Source: Arachis hypogaea (taxonomy: Eukaryota; Streptophyta; Magnoliopsida; Fabales; Fabaceae). From it: DNA of 64,000 bases. A program made the position numbers and the translations under genes. The notes beneath the pieces were generated by a model that saw only the letters and a list, made by a program, of their open reading frames with translations, was not told where the DNA came from and searched no databases. Positions 10,192-21,048 of this stretch are shown here, in pieces. Each line of letters begins with the position of its first letter. The first letter of the stretch is position 1. Location: NCBI RefSeq assembly GCF_003086295.3, contig NC_092044.1:72344528-72408527 (forward strand), in the 5' to 3' direction.

Positions 10192-11257
10192 GTCCTAATC
10201 TTAACTCTGTGATAACTTCTGCTATTAGAGATCTACCTTAGGAGTCACATGAATAGTAGTAATTAGTATTTTTATTTTTATTTTTATCATCTCCAAGTAA
10301 GCTATAATTTATTTTTCTCATCATCATTAAACATGAATAAAATAGCAAATTTTTTAGAATAAGGAGGCAATTATTTTCGAGTTCTTAATAAGAAAAATTC
10401 AAATTATTTATATGTGGTGACAATACCTTTTGTTTTCTGAATGAATGCTTGGACAATGCATTTTTTTTATAGTGAAGTTTATGAATGTTAAAATTATTGG
10501 CTCTTGAAGGAATGATGAAGAAGGAGAAATGTTATTGATAATTTGAAAAATCATAAAATTGATTCTTGAAGCAAGAAAAAGCAGTGAAGAACAAAAGCTT
10601 GCGAAAAAAATAAAATAAAATAAAATAAAATAAAATAAAAAGGAAAAAGCAAGCAGAAAAAGCCAATAGCCCTTTAAACCAAAAGACAAGGATAAAAAGG
10701 ATCCAAGGCTTTGAGCATTAATGGATAGGAGGGTCCAAAGGAATAAAATCCCGGCCTAAGCGGCTGAATCAAGCTGTCCCTAACCATGTGCTTGTGGCAT
10801 GCAGGTCCAAGTGAGAAACTTGAGACTGAGTGGTTAAAGTTGTGATCCAAGGCAAAAAAAAAAGAGTGTGCTTAAGAACTCTAGATACCTCTAGTTGGGG
10901 ACTTTAGCAAAGCTGAGTCACAATCTGAAAAGGTTCACCCAGTTATGTGTTTGTGGCATTTATGTATCCGGTGGTAATACTGGAAAACAAAGTGCTTAGG
11001 GCTACGGCCAAGACTCATAAAGTAGCTGTGTTCAAGAATCAACATACTAAACTAGGAGAATCAATAACACTATCTGAATTCTGAGTTCCTATAGATGCCA
11101 ATCGTTCTGAACTTCAAAGGATAAATTGAGATGCCAAAACTGTTCAAAAACCAAAAAGCTACTAGTCCCGCTCATCTAATGAGAATTTGAGCCTCATACA
11201 AAACTCTGAGATGTTATTGCCTCTTGATTTTCCTTCTATCCTATTTTATTTATCTAG
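10192..11257 (+). other. RT1 3' non-coding region
   Basis: There is no supported gene. The region is shared with the 3' regions of RT5 (50407-51257 and 57458-57671) and RT6 (52922-53974, inverted). It contains a (TAAAA)n microsatellite at about 10606-10640. The wording of blocks such as gtggtgacaatac and ccaaggctttgagca is well conserved between elements. Confidence 0.7.
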
Positions 11258-11292
11258 TTGCTTGAGGACAAGCAACAGTTTAAGTTTGGTGT
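11258..11292 (+). other. PPT-position cassette before RT1 3' LTR
   Basis: The hairpin ttgcttgaggacaagcaa (11258-11275), a 6-base spacer and aagtttggtgt (11282-11292) end 2 bases before the LTR. Position means it should contain the plus-strand primer site, yet it is not a classical purine run. The same arrangement precedes the 3' LTRs of RT3, RT5 and RT6. Confidence 0.7.
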
Positions 11293-11294
11293 TA

Positions 11295-12879
11295 TGATAA
11301 GCGGATATTTTATACGCTTTTTGGGGGTATTTTCATATAGTTTTTAGTAGGATCTAGCTACTTTTTAGTATATTTTTATTAGTTTTTATGCAAAAATCAC
11401 ATTTTTGGACTTTACTATGAGTTTGTGTGTTTTTTTGTGATTTCAGGTATTTTTTGGCTGAAATTGAGGGACCTGAGCAAAAATCTGATTCAGAGGCTGA
11501 AAAAGGACTGCAAATGCTATTGGATTCTGACCTCCCTTCACTCAAAATGAATTTTCTGGAGCTACAGAATTCCAATTGACACGCTCTCAATTGCGTTGGA
11601 AATTAGACATTCTGGGCTTTCCAGAAATATATAATAGTTCATATTTTTCCCGAGTTTTGATGATGCAAACTGGTGTTTAACGCCAACTTTCTACCCTATT
11701 CTGGCGTTAAACGCCAGAGTTGGGCTAAAAGCTGGAGTTAAATGCCCAAACTGGCACAAAAGCTGGAGTTAAACGCCAGGAATAGCCTATGCACGTGAAA
11801 GCTTCATTGCTCAGCCCAAACACACACTAAGTGGGCCCCAGAAGTGGATTTCTGCACTATCTATCTTAGCTTACTCATTTTCTGTAAACCTAGGTTACTA
11901 GTTGAGTATAAAAACTACTTTTAATGATTCATTCAGCACCTCATGACATTTTTACATCTAAATTTTGTATCTTCCATGGCATGAGTCTCTAAACCCCATG
12001 GTTGGGGGTGAGGAGCTCTGCTGTGTCTCGATGAATTAATGCAATTACTTCTGTTTTCTATTCAATCACGCTTGTTTTCGTTCTAAAATACTCACTCGCA
12101 CTTAACCGTGATAAATGTGATGATCTGTGACACTCATCATCATTCTCAAGTTATGAACACGTGCTTGACAACCACTTCCGTTCTATCTGTAATAGCTTGA
12201 GTGTGTATCTCTTAGGTTTCTGGTTTACGAGTTTGATTGGCTCTCCTGACAACAGAACGTTCAAATTCGTGAGGCCAGAATCTTTGTGGTATAAGCTAGA
12301 ATTAATTTGTAGCATTCTTGAGATCTGGAAAGTATAAACCTTATCTATGGTATTCTGAGTAGGATCTGGGAAGGGATGACTGTGACGAGTTTCAAACTCA
12401 CAATTGTTGGGCGCAGTGACAGCGTGCAAAAAGATCAATGGATCTTATTCCAACATAAGTGGGAACCGACAGATGATTATCCATGTACATGGACCTTTTT
12501 CACTGAGAGGACGGATGGTAGCCTTTGACAACGGTGATCCACCAATATACAGCTTGCCATGGAAGGAGTCTTGCGTGTGTGAAGAAAAAGACAGTAGAAA
12601 AGCAGAATCTCAGAAGACAGAGCATCTCCAAAACTCCAACCTATTCTCCATTACTGCACAATAAGTATTTATTTCATGCTCTTTTACTTTTCAAGATTAA
12701 AACTAAGAACCATTATTGATATCCTGACTAAGAATAATAAGATAACCATAGCTTGTTTCAAGCCGGCAATCTCCGTGGGATCGACCCTTACTCACGTAAG
12801 GTATTACTTGGACGACGTAGTGCACTTGCTGGTTAGTTGTGTGGAATTTCAAAATTGTGATTGTAATTTTCGTGCACCA
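11295..12879 (+). mobile_element. RT1 3' LTR (1585 bp)
   Basis: Starts TGATAAGCGGATATTTTATA and ends tttcgtgcacca. TATA-like box at 11907-11914. Palindromes of the GGCGTT/AACGCC type at about 11670-11780. Near the 3' end is the block shared by all Athila-type LTRs here (gggatcgacccttactcacg, then ttacttggacgac). It is followed by X copy 2 (gtccgcggacg). Confidence 0.9.
11907..11914 (+). promoter_or_regulatory. TATA box in RT1 3' LTR
   Basis: TATAAAAA, 613 bases into the LTR, at the same relative position as in the partial LTR at the window start. Confidence 0.5.
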
Positions 12880-12895
12880 GTCCGCGGACGCGTTC

Positions 12896-14524
12896 TGATG
12901 AGCGGATAATTTGTACGCTTTTTGGCATTGTTTTTAGTATGTTTTTAGTATGATCTAGTTAGTTTTTAGTATATTTTTATTAGTTTTTAGTTAAAATTCA
13001 CTTTTCTGGACTTTACTATGAGTTTGTGTGTTTTTCTGTGATTTCAGGTATTTTCTGGCTGAAATTGAGGGACCTGAGCAAAAATCTGATTCAGAGACTA
13101 AAAAGGACTGCAGATGTTGTTGGATTCTGACCTCCCTGCACTCGAAGTGGATTTTCTGGAGCTACAAAAGCCCAATTGGCGCGCTCTCAACGGCGTTGGA
13201 AAGTAGACATCCTGGGCTTTCCAGCAATATATGATAGTCTATACTTTGCCCAAGATTTGATGGCCCAAACTGGCATAAAAGCTGGCGTTTAACTCCAAGA
13301 AGAGTCTCTACACGAAAATGCTTCAATGCTCAGCCCAAGCACACACCAAGTGGGCCCGGAAGTGGATTTTTATGTCATTTACTCATCTCTGTACACCCTA
13401 GGCTACTAGTTCTCTATAAGTAGGACCTTTTACTATTGTATTTTCATCTTTGGATCATTTTTAGATCGTTTGATCACATTGGGAGGCTGGCCTCACAGCC
13501 ATGCCTAGACCTTGTTCTTATGTATTTTCAACGGTGGAGTTTCTACACACCATAGATTAAGGTGTGGAGCTCTGCTGTACCTCAAGTATTAATGCAATTA
13601 CTATTGTTCTTCTATTCAATTCCACTTGTTCTTGTTCTAAGATACCACTTGTTCTTCAACTTGATGAATGTGATGATCCGTGACACTCATCATCATTCTC
13701 ACATATGAACGTGTGACTGACAACCACCTCCGTTCTACCTTAGATTGGGTGAATATCTCTTGGATTCCTGATACACGATGCATGGTTGATCGCCTGACAA
13801 CCGAGTGCTCGCCTGACAACCGAGCCAGCCATTCCGTGAGATCAGAGTCTTCGTGGTATAGGCTAGAACTGATGGCGGCATTCAAGAGAATCCGGAAGGT
13901 CTAACCTTGTCTGTGGTATTCTGAGTAAGACTCAATGATTGAATGACTGTGACGTGCTTCAAACTCCTGAGGGCGGGGCGTTAGTGACAGACGCAAAAGA
14001 ATCACTGGATTCTATTCCGGCCTGATCGAGAACCGACAGATGGATAGCCGTGCCGTGACAGGGTGCGTTGAACATTTCCACTGAGAGGATGGGAGGTAGC
14101 CACTGACAACGGTGAAACCCTTGCTTAAGCTTGCCATGGAAAGGAGTAAGAAGGATTGGATGAAGACAGTAGGAAAGCAGAGAGACGGAAGGGACAAGCA
14201 TCTTCATACGCTTATCTGAAATTCCAACCAATGAATTGCATAAGTATCTCTATCTTTATCTTTATGTTTTATTCGTATATCACCCATATCCATTTGAGTT
14301 TGCCTGACTAAGATTTACAAGGTGACCATAGCTTGCTTCATACCAACAATCTCTGTGGGATCGACCCTTACTCGCGTAAGGTTTATTACTTGGACGACCC
14401 AGTACACTTGCTGGTTAGTTGTGCGAAGTTGTGTTTATGCCATGGTATTGAACACCAAGTTTTTGGATTCATTACCGGGGATTATTTGAATTGTGAAAAG
14501 TATTGATCACAATTTCGCGCACCA
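12896..14524 (+). mobile_element. Solo LTR, Athila type, inserted in flank X
   Basis: Begins TGATGAGCGGATAATTTGTA and ends tttcgcgcacca. It is flanked by cgttc (12891-12895) and cgttt (14525-14529), a 5-bp target duplication with one mismatch. The uninterrupted target is visible in X copy 1 at 1333-1337. With no internal region, it is a solo LTR left by LTR-LTR recombination. TATA-like sequence at 13415-13420; a small direct repeat (cgcctgacaaccgag twice) at about 13791-13822. It contains an internal PBS-like relic (14458-14492). Confidence 0.88.
14458..14492 (+). other. Fossil PBS-like sequence inside the solo LTR
   Basis: After an internal caacacca, the sequence agtttttggattcattaccg followed by gggattatttgaatt matches, with substitutions, the LTR-end/PBS/post-PBS string of the other elements. 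The LTR then continues for another 32 bases to a second ...gcgcacca end. Confidence 0.65.
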
Positions 14525-14529
14525 CGTTT

Positions 14530-15295
14530 TCATGCCGGCGTACGCGGAGGTGCGTTTTCGCATTTCTCATGTACGCACACATCCTCTCGCGCATGCAGGA
14601 CATCCAACCCAAACAGAATGCCCGCCACGTGTGAGGCTCGTGTACGCGAGTTATGCATGGTGGCCAAAATTGTAAGTACTGTAGAATTTTAGTTTTATAC
14701 ACCAAACTTCCGACGCGCATAACTTTTTTGTTTTAAAACATTTTTCATCCATTCTTCAAACGGTGTAAACCTCTCGGACCAAATTTTCATTCTAAATAAG
14801 TTTGGTAAAAATTGGAGGTCCAGAGGCTAAGTTATAATTTGTCAAAGTTGGTCAAAAATCAAATTTTCATTAAATTTACAAACCTCAACTTTCAAAACAT
14901 ACTCATCCTAATCCTTTCAAAACTTACCAAAATTGCCTCAAACCAAGTTCAATCCTTCCTTAACACCCCTTATTTACGTCATAAAACACCAATTCACAAT
15001 TTTAATATATTTTAATACAATAATTCATATCCAAGGAAACAGTATACAAAATCATCAACTCATGCATATACACATTATCAAGTTTCACAAAATTTACATT
15101 ATTTCACCATCAACCTCAAATCGCCAAGCCTCATAAAACTAGCCAATCTCAATCATTAACATCAATAGTCAATCCTATCTTACGGTTAACTAGCCTAAGT
15201 TTTCACAACAAATTATATTTTAGTTACGAGAAACCGAAACCATACCTTGGCCAATTCTCCGTTAATCCTGGAACACCTTATGTATATACCACACC
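14530..15295. repeat. Flank 'X', copy 2 (right part)
   Basis: Continuation of 12880-12895 after the solo LTR. Together the two parts match 1322-2103. Non-coding. Unlike copy 1 it runs on into further sequence at 15296, so this is probably the original flank. Confidence 0.85.
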
Positions 15296-16001
15296 CCAAG
15301 CTTCGAAATTCCAACTCCTCTCCAAACAAAACCCAGCCTCCAAATCTTAATCACAAGCTTCCAAATTCTCAAATTGACTCCATCCATTAATCAATTTCAA
15401 TCTATTATCATAATTACCATTATAATCAAAATAGAGTTCACTAATTCAACATATATACTACGGGTTTGAGGGTGCTGACCTAACCACAACTCAAGCGAGC
15501 TAAACCCGACAATACTCACAAGTTAACTCGAATCTAAACACCGAAATTATACAAAATTCAACATAATCACACATTGAATTTCAAAAGTTAACCCGACAAT
15601 ACCTAATCGTCGCGCTGGTTGCATGGCTGCAAACAGTGCGGCGGTCGGAGCTCCAAATTGGAGGTTATGATCAAATGAAACTTTGATCAAATTGGAAAAA
15701 GGGTTTGATGAGCTCCCCTTCCCTACCAACGTGTGTTTTATGTTTTTAATGGGGGAAGAGTTGAGTTTTTTAACTTTTATACTTGGGCCCTTGGGTCCAA
15801 TACGGGTTTGGTTTGTCCGGTTCGACTCGTTCGGGCTAATTTTGGGCCAAATTCTTTAAAATTAGTGTCAAAATTTATGTTTTAATTAATTCTACCTCAT
15901 TAAACTATAAAATTATATTTTCTAATTTCTTAGATTAATAATTAATTTATTGGCTAATTATTTACTAATTTTGCAGATTTTACAAAAAAGGGCTAGAAAC
16001 A
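15296..16001. other. Unassigned AT-rich sequence
   Basis: No gene is supported. A 60-codon minus-strand frame at 15547-15729 has no recognisable similarity or neighbours. This may be the continuation of the degraded repeat that contains X. Confidence 0.5.
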
Positions 16002-16010
16002 TTAAAATTT

Positions 16011-17273
16011 GGGTTAAGTACTTTTTTCGTCCCTAAGGTTAGAGGTCAAAATCAAAATCGTCCCCGACCTTTTTTCGTATTAAAATCATCGTCAATATTA
16101 CAAAATATTATAAAATCGCCTTTTTGTGGATAATGATATTTTTTGTATAATTTTGTCCATAAACAAAAATAAAAGAAACCATCATCACCCTCACCACTAA
16201 CTTTTGCATCATCATCATCATCGCTATGAATCTCTCTCCCTTTCCTCATCGCCATCACTACTGCCACCATAATCATCACACATTCTGTCTTTCTATTACC
16301 TGTTCATCATCCTAAATCAATATCACCCACACACAAACTATCCCCAATCCTTTTCTTTCAACAACAGCAAATTCAGCAACAGCAACAATCATAAAATAAC
16401 TTAATAGCAACATCCACAATATAAATCAACAGAAATTTTAGATTAAACAACAATTCAACAATTATTAAATACAACTTCATCCAAAATCAGAAACAACAAA
16501 AATTAAACAAATAAAAAAATAATTTTTATGTTCTTCAAAAATTAAAAAAGGAAGAACAAAATAAGAAACAGGGAACTCAAAAGAGGGATGGAGTTGTTGT
16601 TGTCCATTGCCGTTGCGGCTGAAGGAGAAGAGTAGATCCCTTCACCACCAAAAGTTTGACGATAGTGATGGAGTTTGACGTCGACAGAGCAACTCCTACC
16701 TCAGTCACGATGCGATGGCGGCGGCCGCACTGAAGTAGGAGACCCAAATCAGCGGCTTGAGCTGAAACAACGCCGTTGAAATCGATGCCGATATGGTTGT
16801 CATTGAAGGCTAAAAAGGGGCCAGGATTGTCGAGGGAGTGGTCATAGTAGAAGATGAGGAAAGCGAAGCCGACGCCAATGGAGGAAGGGTTAAGGTTGGT
16901 GATAGAGAGAGAGAAAAAAGTGGACAAAAAGACGGGGCTGGAGATGGTAAGGTGGCAAAAAGGAAGAGAAGAAGAATTCGGGTTTGGAGGGGTGTGGGGA
17001 AGAGGAGGGGAGTTCCAAGAGAGTAGGAGAAAGGAAATGGGAAGGGAAGAGAAGAGAGTGAAGAGATACCGGGAGTGGGATTGGTTTTTTTTTGTTTTTG
17101 AATATTTTTATTATTTTTAATAGTTGTTAAGGGTAATTTGGTCAAAAAATTAAAATTGAGATAGAAAAGAACAATTTTATAACGTTGAGAATGATTTTAA
17201 TATGAAAAAAAGGTCAGAAATAATTTTGATTTTAACCTCAGACCTTAGGGGCGAAAAAAGTACTTATTAATCC
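16011..17273. mobile_element. Mutator-like element carrying a host gene fragment (Pack-MULE-like)
   Basis: Inverted termini: the left begins GGGTTAAGTACTTTTTTCGT and the right, read on the minus strand, begins GGATTAATAAGTACTTTTTT. Similarity of the termini extends inward for about 80-100 bases (cctaaggt, aaaatcaaaat, gacctttttt). It is flanked by identical 9-bp duplications, ttaaaattt, at 16002-16010 and 17274-17282. A 9-bp TSD is the mark of the Mutator superfamily. No transposase is seen. The interior holds a lectin receptor kinase fragment on the minus strand. Confidence 0.85.
16577..16960 (-). pseudogene. Captured fragment of L-type lectin receptor kinase
   Basis: Minus-strand translation gives STFFSLSITNLNPSS, then GVGFAFLI, then DNHIGIDFNGVVSAQAADLG. 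These are the beta-strand and metal/ligand-site blocks of the legume-lectin domain as found in plant L-type lectin receptor kinases. The SITNLNPSSIG and VVS..ADLG wording is closest, from memory, to the clade VIII/S.7 type. The segment between the two blocks is shorter than in the family, and no signal peptide, transmembrane or kinase part is present. The open frame has no good ATG. It is a non-functional captured piece. Confidence 0.7.
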
Positions 17274-17747
17274 TTAAAATTTCATAGTGTATGCCTCGCA
17301 AGGGTAGCAGTTGTATCTCTCTTGCTAGCATAATTATTAGAATCGAACTGATAATCGACCTGACTAAATTACTGGGTCATTAGGTTAATGATTCAACTAG
17401 TGGATAATTGGTCAAATTGTTTGACTCGGTAATAATTAAATAAATATATATAATTATAATAAAATTAAAATTAAAATAATAAAAATATGAATTTAATTTT
17501 GATATATTATATCCAATTATATAATACTATGTTAGCAAAAGGTATTATTTTTTATTTTGATTGCATGAATAATTATTTAAAAGAACGAACGTGATTGAAT
17601 AACTATGTAAAATATTTTATTTCATTAGCATATAAAAATTAAATTATAAAAATAAATAAATACAATATTATTATTGAATAATAAAAATAATATTTATATT
17701 ATTTAAATTTTATTGCTTTAGTTTAAATATAATTACTTTAATATATA
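17274..17747. other. AT-rich spacer between the two Mutator-like elements
   Basis: No gene is seen. The part 17340-17460 (aatcgaactgataatcgacc and following) resembles low-copy terminal sequence of another DNA transposon, but I found no matching partner. Confidence 0.4.
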
Positions 17748-18133
17748 GGAAGATTATCATCTGTTCCACTATACGGATCTGGAACTTTTCTCTTCCAATC
17801 AGTTGATCCGTGCAGATTTAATATAACTAAAGTGAATGGTATTGATGCGGTAGAATGAATGTCTCGTGAAAATGCATCAAAAGAGGACCATGATGGGTAA
17901 GAAACCAGTCGTCCCGTTGTGCGTACTTGGAAGATTTGAATCTTGGCTTTATTGACAAAGCTGGCACAACGGCACAAGTCGACCAACATTATAATTTTGC
18001 AACGCATACTTCGGGATAATATTATCATTTAATATCGAAGGAAAACAACAAAAAAAATTACACTCCAAGTAATGCTAAGAACAGCGCGGTTCCAACAAAA
18101 TACAAAATACAATGGAACACCTGATAATCTTCC
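17748..18133. mobile_element. Small Mutator-like non-autonomous element (MITE)
   Basis: The terminal inverted repeat GGAAGATTATCA..TGTTCCA is seen at both ends. The 9-bp flanks are taatatata (17739-17747) and taatattta (18134-18142), differing at one base. Length 386 bp. A 96-codon frame on the minus strand (17738-18028) fills most of it; I do not recognise it and treat it as chance. Confidence 0.65.
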
Positions 18134-18331
18134 TAATATTTATATATTCTTTACTCTTTCGTATAATAAATGCATTGGTAATATAAGTTACTTTTTTAAA
18201 TTTTTTTATATTATATATAATTATTAGCATTTAATAAGTTGAATGATAAGTTGGCCTAGTGAAAAACTGAAGTGAATATTTTCTGAAGCTCTCAGATTCG
18301 AGCTTCTCTTGGGTCATTTTTGTTGGATTAT

Positions 18332-19856
18332 TGATAAACTCCTTTTTTTAGGATTTATCTTGTGTTGAATTTAGAGGGTTTTGTTAATTTGTCTCCCATT
18401 TATTTACTAAAATAGTATGATTTTGTAAATTCTCCTTTAATTGTGCTTAAGAGTGAAAACATGCTTTTTGGGTCTTAAAATAGCTAAATTTAATTCACTT
18501 TGATTCCATTAGATGCCTTGATATGTTTGTTAAGTGATTTCAGGTTTAGGAGGCAAAGATTGGAATTGAGAGAATGAAGAAAAAGCATGTAGAAATGGAG
18601 AACTCATGACGAAATGAAGGAATCGCAAAATTGTCAATCCTGACCTCTTCGCACTTAATCGATCATAACTTGAGCCATAGAAGTCCAAATGAGGCGGTTC
18701 TAGTTGCGTTGGAAAGCTAACATCCGGAGCTTCAAAATGATATAAGATTTGCTATAGTTTCCTGGCGTTTAAGGATGTGTATACGTGATGTATGCGTACG
18801 CACGTGACTCATTAAAGGCAACTCATGGCCAGCAATTTCTAAAGCATTTTGGGCCCAATCCAACTTATTTCTGATGCTATTTAACCCAAGGATTGAAGAG
18901 GGATGAGGCAATTAGTTAGATAGTTAGTTTTAGTTGAGTTTTATTAGGCTTTAGTTAGTTTCTAGAGAGAGAAGCTCTCTCTTCTTTCTAGAATTAGGAT
19001 TAGGATTAGGTTTAATTCTTCTCTAGATCTAGATTTAATTCATGCTTTGATTTACTTTTTGTTTACAATTTCTTGTTTCTCTACTTCTCCTTTCTCTAGT
19101 TTTGTACTTTACTCCTTGTAATTCTTTACTTTTATGTTGATGCACTCTTGTTTCTTCTATTTCTCTTTTAATGCAATTTATGATTCATGTTCCTTTATTG
19201 TTGATTTGAGTTGTTGGTTGTTAATTTCTTGCTATTAATAATTGTAGATTTACTTTTCTTGCAATTTTATCTTACTTTCCTTTGATGCCTTCCAAGGATG
19301 CTAGAGTAGAATTTTCTCCTCTTGGCTTATGTCGAGTAATTGGTGACACTTGAATTATCAAACTCTCTTGTTGATCGATAATTAAAAGTTGCTAATTAAT
19401 TTGAATTCCAATAAAGCTAGTCTTTCCTTAGGAGTTGACTAGGACTTGAGGAATCAAATTGATTCATCCACTTGACTTTTCTCCATAGTTAAAGGTTAAC
19501 CAAATGAAGCAAGGAACAATTGTTGTCACAATTGATAAGGATAGCTAGGATAGAATTTCTAATTCTTATACCATCCCAAGAGCTTTCTCAATTGTTAGTT
19601 CATTTCCTTTGCCATTTACATTTCTTGTCTCTTATCTCAAAAACTTCAAATATACCTCTAACCAATAACAAGAACACTTTATTGCAATTCCTAGGGAGAA
19701 CAACCCGAGGTTTGAATACTTCGGTTATTAGTTTTAGGGATTTGTTACTTGTGACAACCAAATATTTTTATGAAAGGATTATTGTTGGTTTAGAAACTAT
19801 ACTTGCAACGAGATTTCATTTGTGAAATTCTATACCACACAAAAATTTGTTCATAA
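18332..19856 (+). mobile_element. Probable solo LTR of a second retrotransposon class
   Basis: Begins TGATAAACTCCTTTTTTTAG. It contains LTR-typical text (agagagagaagctctctctt; later ctagggagaacaacccgagg, a block usual near the 3' end of many plant gypsy LTRs). It is flanked by attat at 18327-18331 and 19857-19861. The last bases are tcataa, not ca, so the right end is mutated or my boundary is slightly off. No internal region, PBS or ORF is seen next to it. Confidence 0.55.
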
Positions 19857-21048
19857 ATTATTCCAAAAAACTATTTTCTATCGTGATCCAGTGCACGTTG
19901 GTGTACTATAAAAGCATACCAGTGACATTGACCCAATGGGTTAACGAGTTCAGTTCAAATCGAGTTGATCGATTTAAGGTGGGTCAGATCAATTTTCTAC
20001 GGGTTTATTGCAGAAATGGCTAGAAACTTAACCTAGACCCATTCAAAGTTCGATTCACTAGATTTTCGGTCGAATTGGCTATCGGAATTTGATAACTATG
20101 CTTGCCAGTGTTTAATTGAGATTGTTGGAAGGGACATCCACATAGTGTACATTATTTTTCCAACTATTAGCATATTATGATGTCGAATTTTGCGATAATT
20201 ATCGGTTGTCAAAATATATATGGCTTTGTTCATTAGACACGTATGCAGTTGAAAAAGCCATATTTGAGTTTGAACCGACATATATCATATTATTTGTCGC
20301 TTTTTTTCTGTATTTGTTCCCTGTGCATGTTCTCTGTTATTATGTTTTATGCCTATTTTCTATTTTATGGGTTTTGTAATTAATTTGTGCTTGCTTATTA
20401 TTACTACTACTTGTTTATTGTGATAGATTTATGGTTAGTTAACGAGAGATTGAAACTAGGATAGATGAACTAACACTAAGACTTGAACCTAGGGTTAACA
20501 CGATAAAATGCACAACAATCTAAAATGCTAGAGCTATGCCCTAGGACTGATATATAATTTTTCCCTTCTTTAGTATTCTGTTGGAAATCATAGGTTCTCA
20601 CCTGCTTCTTTTTACTGTTCCTATAGGTGGAGCAAACAATGATATAAGCTAAACTATAAAGTATGTTTAGCATTTTGGAAGGCACCCATTACCATGTGAA
20701 GCTTTGGAGACCAAAGTTTTTTTCTCTACTTGTTATTATTTTCTTGAGGGATAAGATTTTACTGCTTTCTATTAACCTAGGTACTAGATTAAAGGGTTTT
20801 TGAATGGATCTAAAACTAGAATGTCTTATATTCATAAGTGTTTGCATAATATATATGTATAATATAATATACTAATAAAGTCTAATTCTAGGCTGAGATA
20901 TACAAATAGAATACATGACTTTTTAAAAAGATAAGGTGACCTATCAAGTTTTAGGTGCTCTACTAGGATTTTTATGCTCCTTGAAATTATTGTATCTTTT
21001 TCTTTTTCTTCTCTTTTACTTTATTGTCAGCAATAATCTGTCACTGGT
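19857..21048. other. Unassigned sequence
   Basis: No ORF, repeat or RNA gene can be supported. Short frames on the minus strand (20096-20281, 20476-20685) show no recognisable features. Confidence 0.4.

Larger units (their letters stand above)
2104..12879 (+). mobile_element. RT1: decayed Athila-type gag-pol LTR retrotransposon
   Basis: Order seen: truncated 5' LTR stub (2104-2226), tRNA-Asp-type PBS (2233-2250), T-rich leader, gag, palindrome array, protease, RT, RNase H, integrase, second palindrome array, third ORF, 3' non-coding region, PPT-like cassette and 3' LTR (11295-12879). RT before integrase is Ty3/gypsy order; a CDLG-type protease, no chromodomain and a third ORF after pol place it with Athila. 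Every ORF carries stops or frameshifts, so it cannot move on its own. The missing 5' LTR is best explained by the tandem duplication described in the findings. Confidence 0.88.

Noticed and set aside
15547..15729. 60-codon minus-strand frame
   Set aside because: Short, with no conserved features and no supporting context.
16838..17145. Frames on both strands inside the Mutator-like element (16838-17026, 16854-17120, 16810-17145)
   Set aside because: They are low-complexity (Arg/Glu or Ser/Pro/Leu) shadows of the pyrimidine-rich upstream part of the lectin fragment.
17340..20080. Possible large DNA transposon with gaatcgaactgataatcgac at the left and gggttaacgagttcag at the right
   Set aside because: The two ends do not form a convincing inverted repeat and no target duplication was found.
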